DNA from: JAHCJI01 sp044440025
Lineage (GTDB): Bacteria > Planctomycetota > Phycisphaerae > Phycisphaerales > UBA1924
Assembly (NCBI GenBank): GCA_044440025.1
Contig: JBITAF010000033.1
Coordinates: forward strand, 6,192-70,191
DNA: 64,000 nucleotides
Direction: 5' to 3'
Both the position numbers and the translations under genes were made by a program. The notes under the pieces are model-generated. The model saw only the letters and a list, made by a program, of their open reading frames with translations, ran no database searches and had not been told where the DNA came from. Positions 27,534 to 35,885 of the stretch are shown here, one piece after another (positions within the stretch are counted from its first letter, which is position 1; each line of letters opens with the position of its first letter).

Positions 27534-28223
27534 CTAGCGCTTGAAGAGCACCGCGTTGCCCGTGTCCAGCACCGCGATCGGCACGCCGTGCCGATCGGCG
27601 AACGCGTCCACGGCTCGTTTGCACCCGGGAAAGTCCCCGTTGGGCCATGGCCCGTAGTCGTCGACCACCAGCACCCCACCCGACGACAGCCTGGGGTAGA
27701 AGTACGCAAGCGAGTCCATCGTTGGGTCGTGCAGATCGACATCCACGTGCACGAAGCGATACGCCTGCTCGGGAAGCTCGTCGAAGGCGTCCGGGATCCA
27801 GCCCTTGATGAATGTGACGCCGGGGAAGTCCGACAGCGTCCGCCGGGCGAGTTCCAGTGATGTGTCGGCAAATCGGCCGGCGTACTCGTGCCGCTCGTCG
27901 GCCTCGGTGGGTTCGCCCAGGCCCTCGAACGAATCGATGGCGATGTGGCCGGTGCCGTCGAACTGGGGGTTCTCGGCCCGCATCATCTCGCAGAGCACGT
28001 ACGACGCCAGCCCGCGGTACACGCCCGCCTCGGCGGTCACGCCCGGCACGCCGCGGGTGAGCGCGAACATCTGGGCCAGGTGGTAGAAGCGCGGCCGGCG
28101 CCAGGCGTTGTCGCGCATGCCCGTGCGGGCGAGCCCGGCCTCGTAGCGGCGGGTGAACGCTCCGTCGGCGTCGATAATCCGGGGCTGCACGGGCTCATCG
28201 ATGCTGATCGCGGGGGCATGCAT
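27534..28223 (-). CDS. TylF/MycF-like class I methyltransferase
   Basis: A 229-residue protein resembling the macrocin O-methyltransferase (TylF) family. The SAM-binding start is VTAEAGVYRGLASYVLCEMM, followed by IDSFEGLGEPTE (acidic loop 2), FIKGWIPDAFDELPEQAYRFVHVDVDLHDPTMDSLAYFYPRLSSGGVLVVDDYG, where the DVDL and DDYG acids would bind a metal. In actinomycetes these enzymes methylate macrolide sugars; here it may act on a surface glycan sugar, but no glycosyltransferase is immediately next to it. Downstream neighbour is the macro-domain gene, upstream the M1 peptidase. Confidence 0.85.
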   Translation of the reverse strand: MHAPAISIDEPVQPRIIDADGAFTRRYEAGLARTGMRDNAWRRPRFYHLAQMFALTRGVPGVTAEAGVYRGLASYVLCEMMRAENPQFDGTGHIAIDSFEGLGEPTEADERHEYAGRFADTSLELARRTLSDFPGVTFIKGWIPDAFDELPEQAYRFVHVDVDLHDPTMDSLAYFYPRLSSGGVLVVDDYGPWPNGDFPGCKRAVDAFADRHGVPIAVLDTGNAVLFKR

Positions 28224-28271
28224 GCCAAGAGCATCGACGGCTAGGCGCGGCGGCCTTGAGCCAAACCATCC

Positions 28272-30320
28272 TCATCCGTCCTCGTTGTCTTCCTGGGCTT
28301 GGCCGGTTTCCTGCGTTTGGCCATCGGCCATCCAGCGGTTGTTGTCGGGCTCGACGTCGGGCAGCAGGCCCTGCGGATCGACGATGGCCCGGCGCAGGGT
28401 GCGACCGTCCAGGGTCACCTCGAAGCTGCGCTCGCGCGTGGTCGCCCAGGTCTGAACGGGGTAGAACCGCCGATCGAACGAGCCGTCGTCGAACTGCACG
28501 ATGACCTCGGCGGGCATCACCATCTCGCCCAGCGACCGCACGGTGATCGTCGCGGTGGGCACGTAGGGCTCGCCGCCCTCACCCTCGGTTTCGGTTGCCT
28601 CGGTTGCCTCGGGCGCCTCGCTGAAGGATACCTCGATGGCCTGGTCCAGCGTGCCGTCCTCAATGAACCACTGGCGGAAGAACCAGGCAAGGTCGGCCCC
28701 CGCCGCGTCTTCCATGGTGCGGTAGAAGTCCGCCGGCCGGGGGCTCTTGAAGGCCCATCGGCGGACGTACTCGCGGAAGGCGTAGTCGAAGCGCTCGGGC
28801 CCCAGCACGACCTCGCGCAGCAGGTGCAGGCCCATGGCGGGCTTGCGGTACTGCAGGCGGCCGCGCAGGCCGGGCAGGTTGCGATCGGGGAAGACGTCGA
28901 TGGGCTGGCTGCGGCCGCGCGCGAGCTGCAGGGTCTGCCGCCGCGCCCGGCCGGGGTCGAGCTCGCGCCCGCGGAACTCGGCCAGCGAGTGCATGTTGAT
29001 GAAGGTGTTGAAGCCCTCGTCCATCCAGGCGTGCCGCCGCTCGTCGGTGTTCACGATCATCGGGAACCACGTGTGCCCCACCTCGTGGTCGGTCACGCCC
29101 AGCGGCCCGCGGCCCGTGCGCCCGCCGCAGAAGATGATCATCGGGTACTCCATCCCGCCCTCGGGCCCGTTGACGTTGGTCATGAGCGGGTAGGGGTACG
29201 GATAAAGGAAGTCGCTGTAGAACTCCACGCTGTGGGCGACATACTGCGTGCTGCCGCCCAGTTCGGCCTCGGGCTTCCAGGCGTCGGCCTCGGTGGGGTA
29301 GAGCGACTGGCACAGGACGGTCTTGTCCTTGCCGTTCAGATCCTTGATGGTCACGCCGCACGCGTCCCAGATGAACGCGTCGCTGGCGGCCCACGCGAAC
29401 GTGCGGATGTTCTCGCCGCGGAACCGCCACGTCAGCGGGCCGTCGCCCTTGGGACGTGACGCGGGATCGCCGACCTCCTCGGCCGTGCGGATCATCACCG
29501 TGTCTCGGCTGCCCTTGGCCTCTTCGAGCCGTCGTCGTTGCGTGGGTGTCAGCACCTCGCGCGGGTTCTGCAGCACGCCCGAGCCGGCCACCAGGTAGCT
29601 CCGCGGCACGGTGATGCTGACCTCGTAATCCCCGAAGTTCGTGTAGAACTCGCCGTTGCCCGCGTAGGGCAGCGTGTTCCAGCCATACACGTCGTCGTAG
29701 TTGCAGACGTGGGGGAACCACTGGGCGTACTCGAAGATCCGGCCCTGCTCCACGTCCTCGGCCCCCAGGCGGCGCAGGTAGGGCGGCATGTCGAAGGCGA
29801 ACTCGAGCTCGAACACGAACCGGCCGCCGGGTTGGATGGGCCGGGGCAGCTCCACCCGGCACAGCGTGTCGTAGATGTGGAACTCCAGATCCCTGCCGCC
29901 CGAGCGGATGTGGGGGATGTCGTACCCGCCGTTGAACGGCTCGTCCATCTGCCGCATCGCCCCGCCGCGCGTGCGGCTGCGGGTGCCGATGCTGTCCTGC
30001 CGGAACAGGTTCTGCTCGAGCTGGAGCCAGATGAAGGTCAGCTCGTCGGGCGAGTTGTTGTGGTATGTGGCCTTGAGGGTCGCGCTCAGCCGCTGGCTCT
30101 CGGCGTCCAGCGTGGCGTCGATCTCGTAGTCCACCCGCTGCTGCCAGTACTGCGGCCCGGGCGCCCCCGAGCCCAGGCGGAAGGCGTTGGGCGTGGGCAG
30201 GTCGAGCGGGGCGAAGGCCTCGTAGGGGCGTTCCTCACCCGCCTGATTGCCCGTTTGGTTACCCGTCTGGGCGATGGCAGGGGCGGTCAGCACGAGCAGA
30301 CAAGCAAGCAGTGTTCGCAT
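28272..30320 (-). CDS. Exported M1 family metallopeptidase
   Basis: A 682-residue zinc aminopeptidase-like protein. The signal peptide (MRTLLACLLVLTAPAIAQ) is followed by a short QTGNQTGNQAG segment. The N-terminal beta-sandwich leads to GGMEYPMIIF (in place of the GxMEN motif) and the zinc site HEVGH (His412, Glu413, His416) with Glu435 in WMDEGFNTF. The C-terminus is acidic (TEGEGG, EDNEDG). The ATG at 30320 follows GGAG by seven bases. Only 124 bases separate its start from the divergent pdhB. It probably digests peptides in the periplasm or outside the cell. Confidence 0.92.
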   Translation of the reverse strand: MRTLLACLLVLTAPAIAQTGNQTGNQAGEERPYEAFAPLDLPTPNAFRLGSGAPGPQYWQQRVDYEIDATLDAESQRLSATLKATYHNNSPDELTFIWLQLEQNLFRQDSIGTRSRTRGGAMRQMDEPFNGGYDIPHIRSGGRDLEFHIYDTLCRVELPRPIQPGGRFVFELEFAFDMPPYLRRLGAEDVEQGRIFEYAQWFPHVCNYDDVYGWNTLPYAGNGEFYTNFGDYEVSITVPRSYLVAGSGVLQNPREVLTPTQRRRLEEAKGSRDTVMIRTAEEVGDPASRPKGDGPLTWRFRGENIRTFAWAASDAFIWDACGVTIKDLNGKDKTVLCQSLYPTEADAWKPEAELGGSTQYVAHSVEFYSDFLYPYPYPLMTNVNGPEGGMEYPMIIFCGGRTGRGPLGVTDHEVGHTWFPMIVNTDERRHAWMDEGFNTFINMHSLAEFRGRELDPGRARRQTLQLARGRSQPIDVFPDRNLPGLRGRLQYRKPAMGLHLLREVVLGPERFDYAFREYVRRWAFKSPRPADFYRTMEDAAGADLAWFFRQWFIEDGTLDQAIEVSFSEAPEATEATETEGEGGEPYVPTATITVRSLGEMVMPAEVIVQFDDGSFDRRFYPVQTWATTRERSFEVTLDGRTLRRAIVDPQGLLPDVEPDNNRWMADGQTQETGQAQEDNEDG

Positions 30321-30444
30321 GGATATCTCCGAAAGGGGCTCAGGAGCATGGTACCCGTTCGGGCCGATCGGCTCGGCACGCGGGCTTGGCACGCCGGATA
30401 CCATCCCCTTCGCCCCCGATCGACCCGCGACGAGGACCCCGCCC

Positions 30445-31518
30445 ATGCCCGCCACCGCCATGACCGAGATCGAGCACCCCGCCCTGCTCAAGCCCCAGCC
30501 ATTCCCCGACTTTGCGGATTGGCAGGAGCCCGCGCGCGAGGGCGAACGCGAGATCCCCTTCCGCGAGGCCCTCCGCGAGGCCATGAACTTCGCCATGCGC
30601 GAGGACGAGCGCGTCTTCCTGCTGGGCGAGGAGGTCGCCGAGTACAACGGGGCCTACAAGGTCAGCCAGGGCATGCTCGACGAGTTCGGGCCCAAGCGCA
30701 TCATCGACACCCCCATCAGCGAGAACGGCTTCGCGGGCATGGCCATCGCCGCCGCCATGGGCGGCCTGCGCCCCATCGTCGAGTTCATGAGCTGGTCGTT
30801 CAGCCTCGTCGCTGCCGACCAGATCCTCAACAACGCCCCCAAGATGCTGTACATGTCCGGCGGGCAGTGGGGCTGCCCCATCGTCTTCCGCGGCAACGAC
30901 GGCGCGGGCGGCCAGCTCGGCAGCACCCATAGCTGGTGCGTCGAGGGCCTCTACAGCAACGTCCCGGGCGTCAAGATCGTGATCCCCTCCAATGGCCTGG
31001 ACGCCAAGGGCCTGCTGCGAACCTCCATCGCCGACCCCGACCCGGTCTTCTTCCTCGAGAGCGAGCGCATGCTGGGCGACACCATGCACGTGCCCGAGGA
31101 GGACTACTTCATCCCCTTCGGCAAGGCCCGGCTGGCTCGCGAGGGCGACGCCTGCACGATCGTCAGCTTCGGCCGCCCGGTCAACTTCTGCCTGGAGGCC
31201 GCCGACAAGCTGGCCGAGGACGGCATCGAGGTCGACGTGCTGGACATGCGGACCATCCGCCCGCTGGATATTGACGCGGTCATCGAGAGCGTGAAGAAGA
31301 CCAACCGCGTGGTCGTCGTCGACCAGAGCTGGCCCTTTGCCGGCGTCTCCAGCGAGGTCATCACCCAGATCATCGAGCACGCCTTCGACTGGCTCGACCA
31401 CCAGCCGGTCCGCGTGAACACGGCCGACGTGCCCACGCCGTACGCGAAGAACCTGGAGGCGGAGTACCTGCCCAATGCCAATCGCATCGTGGAAGCGGTG
31501 AAGGGTGTGGTGCGGTGA
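30445..31518 (+). CDS. pdhB: Pyruvate dehydrogenase E1 component, beta subunit
   Basis: Forms the thiamine diphosphate-dependent E1 heterotetramer with an alpha subunit that is not in this window. The beta-subunit signatures are clear: FREALREAMNFAMREDERVFLLGEEVAEYNGAYKVSQGM, TPISENGFAGMAIAAAMGG, and the C-terminal transketolase domain VDVLDMRTIRPLDID. A 28-residue Pro/Glu-rich arm precedes the core. GAGGA upstream supports the ATG at 30445 (a second ATG lies at 30460). The stop shares GTGA with the following small gene. The closest relatives should be branched-chain or pyruvate E1-beta; the E2 partner downstream supports pyruvate or a related 2-oxoacid. Confidence 0.94.
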   Translation: MPATAMTEIEHPALLKPQPFPDFADWQEPAREGEREIPFREALREAMNFAMREDERVFLLGEEVAEYNGAYKVSQGMLDEFGPKRIIDTPISENGFAGMAIAAAMGGLRPIVEFMSWSFSLVAADQILNNAPKMLYMSGGQWGCPIVFRGNDGAGGQLGSTHSWCVEGLYSNVPGVKIVIPSNGLDAKGLLRTSIADPDPVFFLESERMLGDTMHVPEEDYFIPFGKARLAREGDACTIVSFGRPVNFCLEAADKLAEDGIEVDVLDMRTIRPLDIDAVIESVKKTNRVVVVDQSWPFAGVSSEVITQIIEHAFDWLDHQPVRVNTADVPTPYAKNLEAEYLPNANRIVEAVKGVVR

Positions 31519-32000
31519 GGCCCGTTGATCGGGATATTCCGGTCGACCGCGACGCTCGGCGCCGTCTGGCGTTCGCAGTGCGCCGCCTCTTGGCGGGTAT
31601 CAGCACTAATTATGAGTTTGATGATACGTGGTGCGAGTTGGAGTCGTTCGATCCAGCGATTCATTCGGTGTATTACGAGGGTCTTTGGACCCTGTACAGC
31701 GACCGGCACGAGCACCGACTGATCGGCAGACATGCGCCGAGTCGTGAGACTCGCGAAGCCTGCGCACGATTACTGCTCTTCTTGTACACCGACCAGCCTT
31801 ACGAGTGGCCAGCCTCATCCATCTTGGACGGATGCCTGCTTTCGGTCTTGACGCTGGGCTGGAGCGCCCGCCGGACTGCTGAGAGGAAGCGTCGCGAAGC
31901 CGAGCTTGCCGGATTTGATCTGAGCGTCTGGCCCTTCCGCGACCGGGCCGCACTTACACTTGCCCAATCGAACCCCACACTGCTCAACGGGGCAGCCTGA
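31515..32000 (+). CDS. Hypothetical protein coupled to pdhB
   Basis: A 161-residue protein I do not recognise. It is likely cytoplasmic, has no signal or membrane segment, and contains aromatic-rich helices (STNYEFDDTWCELES, SVYYEGLWTLYSDRHEHRL, LLLFLYTDQPYEWP). The GTG start overlaps the pdhB stop in GTGA, and the stop is 16 bases before the E2 start, so it is held inside the pyruvate dehydrogenase operon. The DNA is visibly less GC-rich than its neighbours (for example the stretch near 31610-31650), which suggests a later insertion that kept the operon intact. No catalytic motif is evident. Confidence 0.75.
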   Translation: MRPVDRDIPVDRDARRRLAFAVRRLLAGISTNYEFDDTWCELESFDPAIHSVYYEGLWTLYSDRHEHRLIGRHAPSRETREACARLLLFLYTDQPYEWPASSILDGCLLSVLTLGWSARRTAERKRREAELAGFDLSVWPFRDRAALTLAQSNPTLLNGAA

Positions 32001-32016
32001 CCTCGGAGACCTCGCA

Positions 32017-33399
32017 ATGGCGATCACTGTCACGATGCCGCGACTTTCGGACACCATGGAAGTGGGCACCGTGGTGCAGTGGCACGTCAAGGAAGGCGAC
32101 ACCGTCTCCCCCGGCGATGTCCTGGCCGACATCGAGACCGATAAGGCCACCATGGAGCTCGAGGCCTTCGACGAGGGCACCGTCGCCAAGCTGGCCGCCA
32201 AGCAGGGCGACGCGGTGAACGTGGGCGACCCGATCGTGATCCTGGCCGAAGAGGGTGAAGACGTAGCCGAGGCCGCCAAGGGTGGGGGTGCTGCCAAGGC
32301 CGAGTCGAAGAGCGAAGGCAAGGCCGAAGCAAAGAGCGAGAGCAAGTCAGAGTCCGCGTCGAAGACCGAGTCCAAGAGCAAGCAGGCCGAGGCCGCTGAT
32401 TCGGGCAGGTCTTCCGCGTCGACCGCCACCGCAACCGCCCCGGCGTCCAACGGCAGCGCCAACGGTGCGGCCTCGGGCGGCGACGGCGGACGCATCTTCG
32501 CCAGCCCCCTGGCCAAGAAGATCGCCGGCGAGCACAACGTCGACCTGGCGGGCATCGACGGCACCGGCCCCAGCGGCCGCATCGTCAAGAAGGACGTCGA
32601 GCAGGCCCTCGAATCCGGCGGCGCTCGTTCGCAGCCCTCGCGCTCCGCGCCCGCCCAGCCCGAGCTGCCGCCCATCGGCGCGGCCCTGGAAGACAACACC
32701 GTCACGCTCAGCAACATGCGCGGCACCATCGCCAAGCGCCTGGTGCAGAGCAAGCAGTCGATCCCGCACTACCAGGTCACCGTCGAGGTCGACATGGACG
32801 CCCTGCTGGACCTGCGCGAGCAGCTCAACGAGCAGCTCCAGGCCCAGGGCGTCAAGCTCACGGTCAACGACTTCCTGGTTCGCGCCTGCGCCCTGGCGAT
32901 GCACCAGCACCCGTTCGTGAACTCGTCCTGGGACGACTCGGGCAAGCAGGCCGCCATCCGCCAGCACGGCAGCGTCAACATCGGCGTGGCCGTCGCCCTG
33001 CCCGAAGAGCGCGGCGGCGGGCTGGTCGTCCCCGTCCTCCAGGGCACCGACCGCATGGGCCTGCGCACCATCTCCAGCGAGACGCGGCGCCTCGCCAAGA
33101 AGGCCCGCGAGAAGGGCCTGAGCGTCGAGGACATGGAAGGCTCGACCTTCACCATCAGCAACCTGGGCATGTTCGGCGTGTCGCACTTCACCGCCATCAT
33201 CAACCCGCCCAACGCCTGCATCCTGGCCGTCGGCGCCGCGAGCGAGATCCCGGTCGTCCGCGACGGCCAGCTCATGATCGGCAGCGTCATGAGCATGACC
33301 ATGTCCAGCGACCACCGCATCGTCGACGGCGCCATGGCCGCGCAATACCTCAACACCGTCAAGGGCATGCTCGAGGCGCCCGCGACGCTGCTGGTCTAA
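32017..33399 (+). CDS. pdhC: 2-oxoacid dehydrogenase E2, dihydrolipoamide acetyltransferase
   Basis: Acetyl carrier and core of the pyruvate dehydrogenase complex, 460 residues. One lipoyl domain at residues 1-80 carries lipoyl Lys43 in IETDKATMELEAF. An Ala/Ser/Lys/Glu linker of about 80 residues follows. The peripheral-subunit-binding domain (RIFASPLAKKIAGEHNVDLAGIDGTGPSGRI) comes next, then the catalytic domain ending in DHRIVDG with His433 and Asp437. A GGAG site sits eight bases before the ATG. E3 (lipoamide dehydrogenase) and E1-alpha are not in the window. The next gene, a GNAT protein, begins ten bases after the stop. Confidence 0.95.
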   Translation: MAITVTMPRLSDTMEVGTVVQWHVKEGDTVSPGDVLADIETDKATMELEAFDEGTVAKLAAKQGDAVNVGDPIVILAEEGEDVAEAAKGGGAAKAESKSEGKAEAKSESKSESASKTESKSKQAEAADSGRSSASTATATAPASNGSANGAASGGDGGRIFASPLAKKIAGEHNVDLAGIDGTGPSGRIVKKDVEQALESGGARSQPSRSAPAQPELPPIGAALEDNTVTLSNMRGTIAKRLVQSKQSIPHYQVTVEVDMDALLDLREQLNEQLQAQGVKLTVNDFLVRACALAMHQHPFVNSSWDDSGKQAAIRQHGSVNIGVAVALPEERGGGLVVPVLQGTDRMGLRTISSETRRLAKKAREKGLSVEDMEGSTFTISNLGMFGVSHFTAIINPPNACILAVGAASEIPVVRDGQLMIGSVMSMTMSSDHRIVDGAMAAQYLNTVKGMLEAPATLLV

Positions 33400-33408
33400 G
33401 CCCCCCGC

Positions 33409-33939
33409 GTGCACGCGCCGGCGGTCACCATCCGTGCCGAGCGAGCCGAGGACGTGGACGCCATCGACCGCGTCCTGCGCGCCGCCTTCCCGACCGCCGA
33501 CGAAGCCGAGTTGGTCAGGCAATTGCGCACCGACGGCGACCTGCGCGTCTCGCTCGTCGCAGAGCTCGATGGCGCCGTCGTCGGCTGCGTCGCGATCAGC
33601 CCGGTGACCATCGACGGCGAATCGTGCGAGGGCGTGGGCCTCGCGCCCGTCGCGGTGCTGCCGAGCCATCAAGGCCGCGGCATCGGCGCCACGCTCGTCG
33701 CCGCCGCCCTGGCGGCGTGCTGGGGCGCCGCCTTCTGCGTCGTGCTGGGCGAGCCGGCCTACTACCGCCGCTTCGGCTTCCGGCGCGCCGCGAAGTTCGG
33801 CCTCTCGAGCATCTACAACGCCGGCGACGCATTCATGGCCCTGGCGCTGCCGCATGGGGCGTTGCCGGAGGGCGGGGGCGTGGTCCGATACGCACGAGCA
33901 TTCGACGCCCTCGGCGAAGGAAGTGTAAGCAGCCGCTAG
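33409..33939 (+). CDS. GNAT family N-acetyltransferase
   Basis: A 176-residue acetyltransferase of the YhbS-like group. The acetyl-CoA loop is PSHQGRGIGATLVAAAL (Q/R-x-x-G-x-G), and the C-terminal YYRRFGFRRAAKFG is typical of the family. The gene starts with GTG ten bases after the E2 gene, so it may be transcribed with it. Substrate cannot be predicted; relatives act on small amines or protein N-termini. Confidence 0.88.
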   Translation: MHAPAVTIRAERAEDVDAIDRVLRAAFPTADEAELVRQLRTDGDLRVSLVAELDGAVVGCVAISPVTIDGESCEGVGLAPVAVLPSHQGRGIGATLVAAALAACWGAAFCVVLGEPAYYRRFGFRRAAKFGLSSIYNAGDAFMALALPHGALPEGGGVVRYARAFDALGEGSVSSR

Positions 33940-33984
33940 CTTTTCCCACTACACTCCCAGATGCCAGCCGCCCCGGGAGGCCCC

Positions 33985-34878
33985 ATGACCGACTCTGACC
34001 CCACGCCATCCAAGCCCGCCAAGCCCCGCAAGTGGCGCCGCCGCCTGCGCCGCGGTGTGCTGGGCCTGCTGGCGGTCGTGGGCCTGTTCGCCCTGGCCTC
34101 GTGCATCCACCTGGACCGCGCCAACCCCGCCTACCCCGCCACCAACGCCGAGGTCGACGACGCCATCGAGGCCATGAAAGACGACCCCGTGGGCCTGGAC
34201 CGCCCCGTGGTCGTCCTCAGCGGCTGGCGCAGCCCCAGCCTCACCGGCCGCTCGCTGGCCGGTCGCATCAGGAAGGTCACCGGGGCCGGCGAGGGCCGGG
34301 TCACGTCCATCTCGTACACCTGGCAGGCCGGCATCCCCGAGATCGCCGCCACCGTCGCCCAGAAGGTCGCCGACGAGTACGGCACCACGACCGACCCGGC
34401 CACCGGCCAGCGGTGGACCACCGAGGTCGACGTCGTGGCCATCTCCATGGGCGGGCTGGTGGCTCGCACGGCCTGGGCCGAGCCGGCGGCCGTCGGCCGC
34501 GACCCCGGCGTGCGGCTGAACATCAAGACCCTCTACACCCTGGGCAGCCCCCACCGCGGGGCGAAGCTGGCCACGTGGATCCGCCTGGATGAATCCGCCC
34601 GCCAGATGAAGCCCGGCAGCGACTTCCTGGCCGACCTGGACGCGGCCACCCTGGGCGGGGCCCACGACCTCCGCATTGTCCCCTACGCCACCCTGCGCGA
34701 CTCGTGGGTGGGCGCCACCAACGCGGCCCCCCACGGCCAGGAGCCCATCTGGGTGCCCGGCCGCATCGTCCTGAGCCACCACCTGATCTCCCTGGACGAC
34801 CGCATCCTGGCCGACCTGGGCCGCCGATTGCGGGGGGAGGCGCCACTGGCCGAACCGTCCGCTCCGCCAAGGGATTAG
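33985..34878 (+). CDS. Lipoprotein with alpha/beta hydrolase fold
   Basis: A 297-residue predicted lipoprotein. The N-terminus has a basic region (RKWRRRLRRG), a hydrophobic core and the lipobox LASC near residue 40, so it should be lipid-anchored. The body looks like a lipase/PGAP1-type hydrolase: VVVLSGWRSPSL as the first strand and oxyanion region, then VDVVAISMGGLVART as the nucleophile elbow. The elbow reads Ala-Ile-Ser-Met-Gly where Gly-x-Ser-x-Gly is usual. A late LSHHLIS could hold the catalytic His. GGGAGG four bases before ATG 33985 favours it over the ATG at 33961. Likely an envelope esterase or lipase. Confidence 0.78.
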   Translation: MTDSDPTPSKPAKPRKWRRRLRRGVLGLLAVVGLFALASCIHLDRANPAYPATNAEVDDAIEAMKDDPVGLDRPVVVLSGWRSPSLTGRSLAGRIRKVTGAGEGRVTSISYTWQAGIPEIAATVAQKVADEYGTTTDPATGQRWTTEVDVVAISMGGLVARTAWAEPAAVGRDPGVRLNIKTLYTLGSPHRGAKLATWIRLDESARQMKPGSDFLADLDAATLGGAHDLRIVPYATLRDSWVGATNAAPHGQEPIWVPGRIVLSHHLISLDDRILADLGRRLRGEAPLAEPSAPPRD

Positions 34879-34943
34879 AACCCCGAGTTGGCGTGCAAAC
34901 TCGCGACCTCTAAGGTTCGATGACCGGAAACTGGGAGCACGCC

Positions 34944-35873
34944 ATGGCAAATAAGTCCGCGAACTGGCCCGACATCACCATCGGCACTTGGGCCGAAACC
35001 GCCAAGGCAGTGCACCTCTACAGCCAGGTGCTTGGCAAGGTCCGCCTGGTTACCACGCCGTGGACCAACCACTCGTGGCACGTGCCGCTCTACGTAAATG
35101 CTCGCGGCCTGACCACCTCGTTGATGTTCCACCGGGGTGTGGCCTTCGAGATGCGGCTCGATCTGGTGACGCACGAGGCCGTGATCGAATCGACGAGCGG
35201 GCAGGTGCGCCGTGTCGAACTCGCACCGTCATCGGTCGCCGGTTTCTATCGCTCGGTAATGGACGAGTTGCACGCCATCGGCGTCGACGTGCGCATCCAC
35301 ACAACACCCAGCGAGATCGCCGACGCCGTTCCGTTCGAGCGGGATGATCGACCGCGCCCGTACGACCGCGACGCCGTCACACGCTTCTGGCACGCGCTGG
35401 TCTGCATGCAACAGGTCTTCCAGGACTTCCGGTCCGACTTTCGCGGCAAGTGCAGCCCGGTGCACTTCTTCTGGGGCAGCTTCGATCTGGCCGTCACGCG
35501 GTTCTCTGGCCGCACCGCACCGCCACACCCAGGCGGCGTGCCCAACTTCCCCGACTGGGCGGCGCGCGAGGCATATTCCCACGAGGTCAGCAGCGCGGGC
35601 TTCTGGCCCGGCGGGGATGGAACCGACGCGATCTTCTACTCATACGCCTACCCAAAACCCGACGGCTTCGAGAACGCCGCCGTCGAGCCCAATGCGTCGA
35701 CCTGGTCCGATGCGCTGGGCGAGTTCGTCCTGCCCTACGACGCCGTGCGAGCCTCGGACAAGCCCGATGCGGCCCTCAAGGGCTTCCTGGAATCGACCTA
35801 TCGGGCCGCCGCCGATGCCGCCGGATGGGATCGTGAAGCGCTGGAGTGTAATCTTCCCGCCGACGCCCGCTGA
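34944..35873 (+). CDS. DUF5996 family protein
   Basis: A 309-residue protein that resembles the DUF5996 family: WPDITIGTWAETAKAVHLYSQVLGKVRL at the start, TTPWTNHSWHVPLYVNARGLTT, and FFWGSFDLAVTRFSGRTAPPHPG in the middle, rich in Trp, His and Phe. No enzyme activity is established for the family. GGGAG seven bases before the ATG at 34944 chooses that start over the ATG at 34920. The stop is only 12 bases from the convergent stop of uvrC. Confidence 0.8.
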   Translation: MANKSANWPDITIGTWAETAKAVHLYSQVLGKVRLVTTPWTNHSWHVPLYVNARGLTTSLMFHRGVAFEMRLDLVTHEAVIESTSGQVRRVELAPSSVAGFYRSVMDELHAIGVDVRIHTTPSEIADAVPFERDDRPRPYDRDAVTRFWHALVCMQQVFQDFRSDFRGKCSPVHFFWGSFDLAVTRFSGRTAPPHPGGVPNFPDWAAREAYSHEVSSAGFWPGGDGTDAIFYSYAYPKPDGFENAAVEPNASTWSDALGEFVLPYDAVRASDKPDAALKGFLESTYRAAADAAGWDREALECNLPADAR

Positions 35874-35885
35874 CACGGGCCGGGC

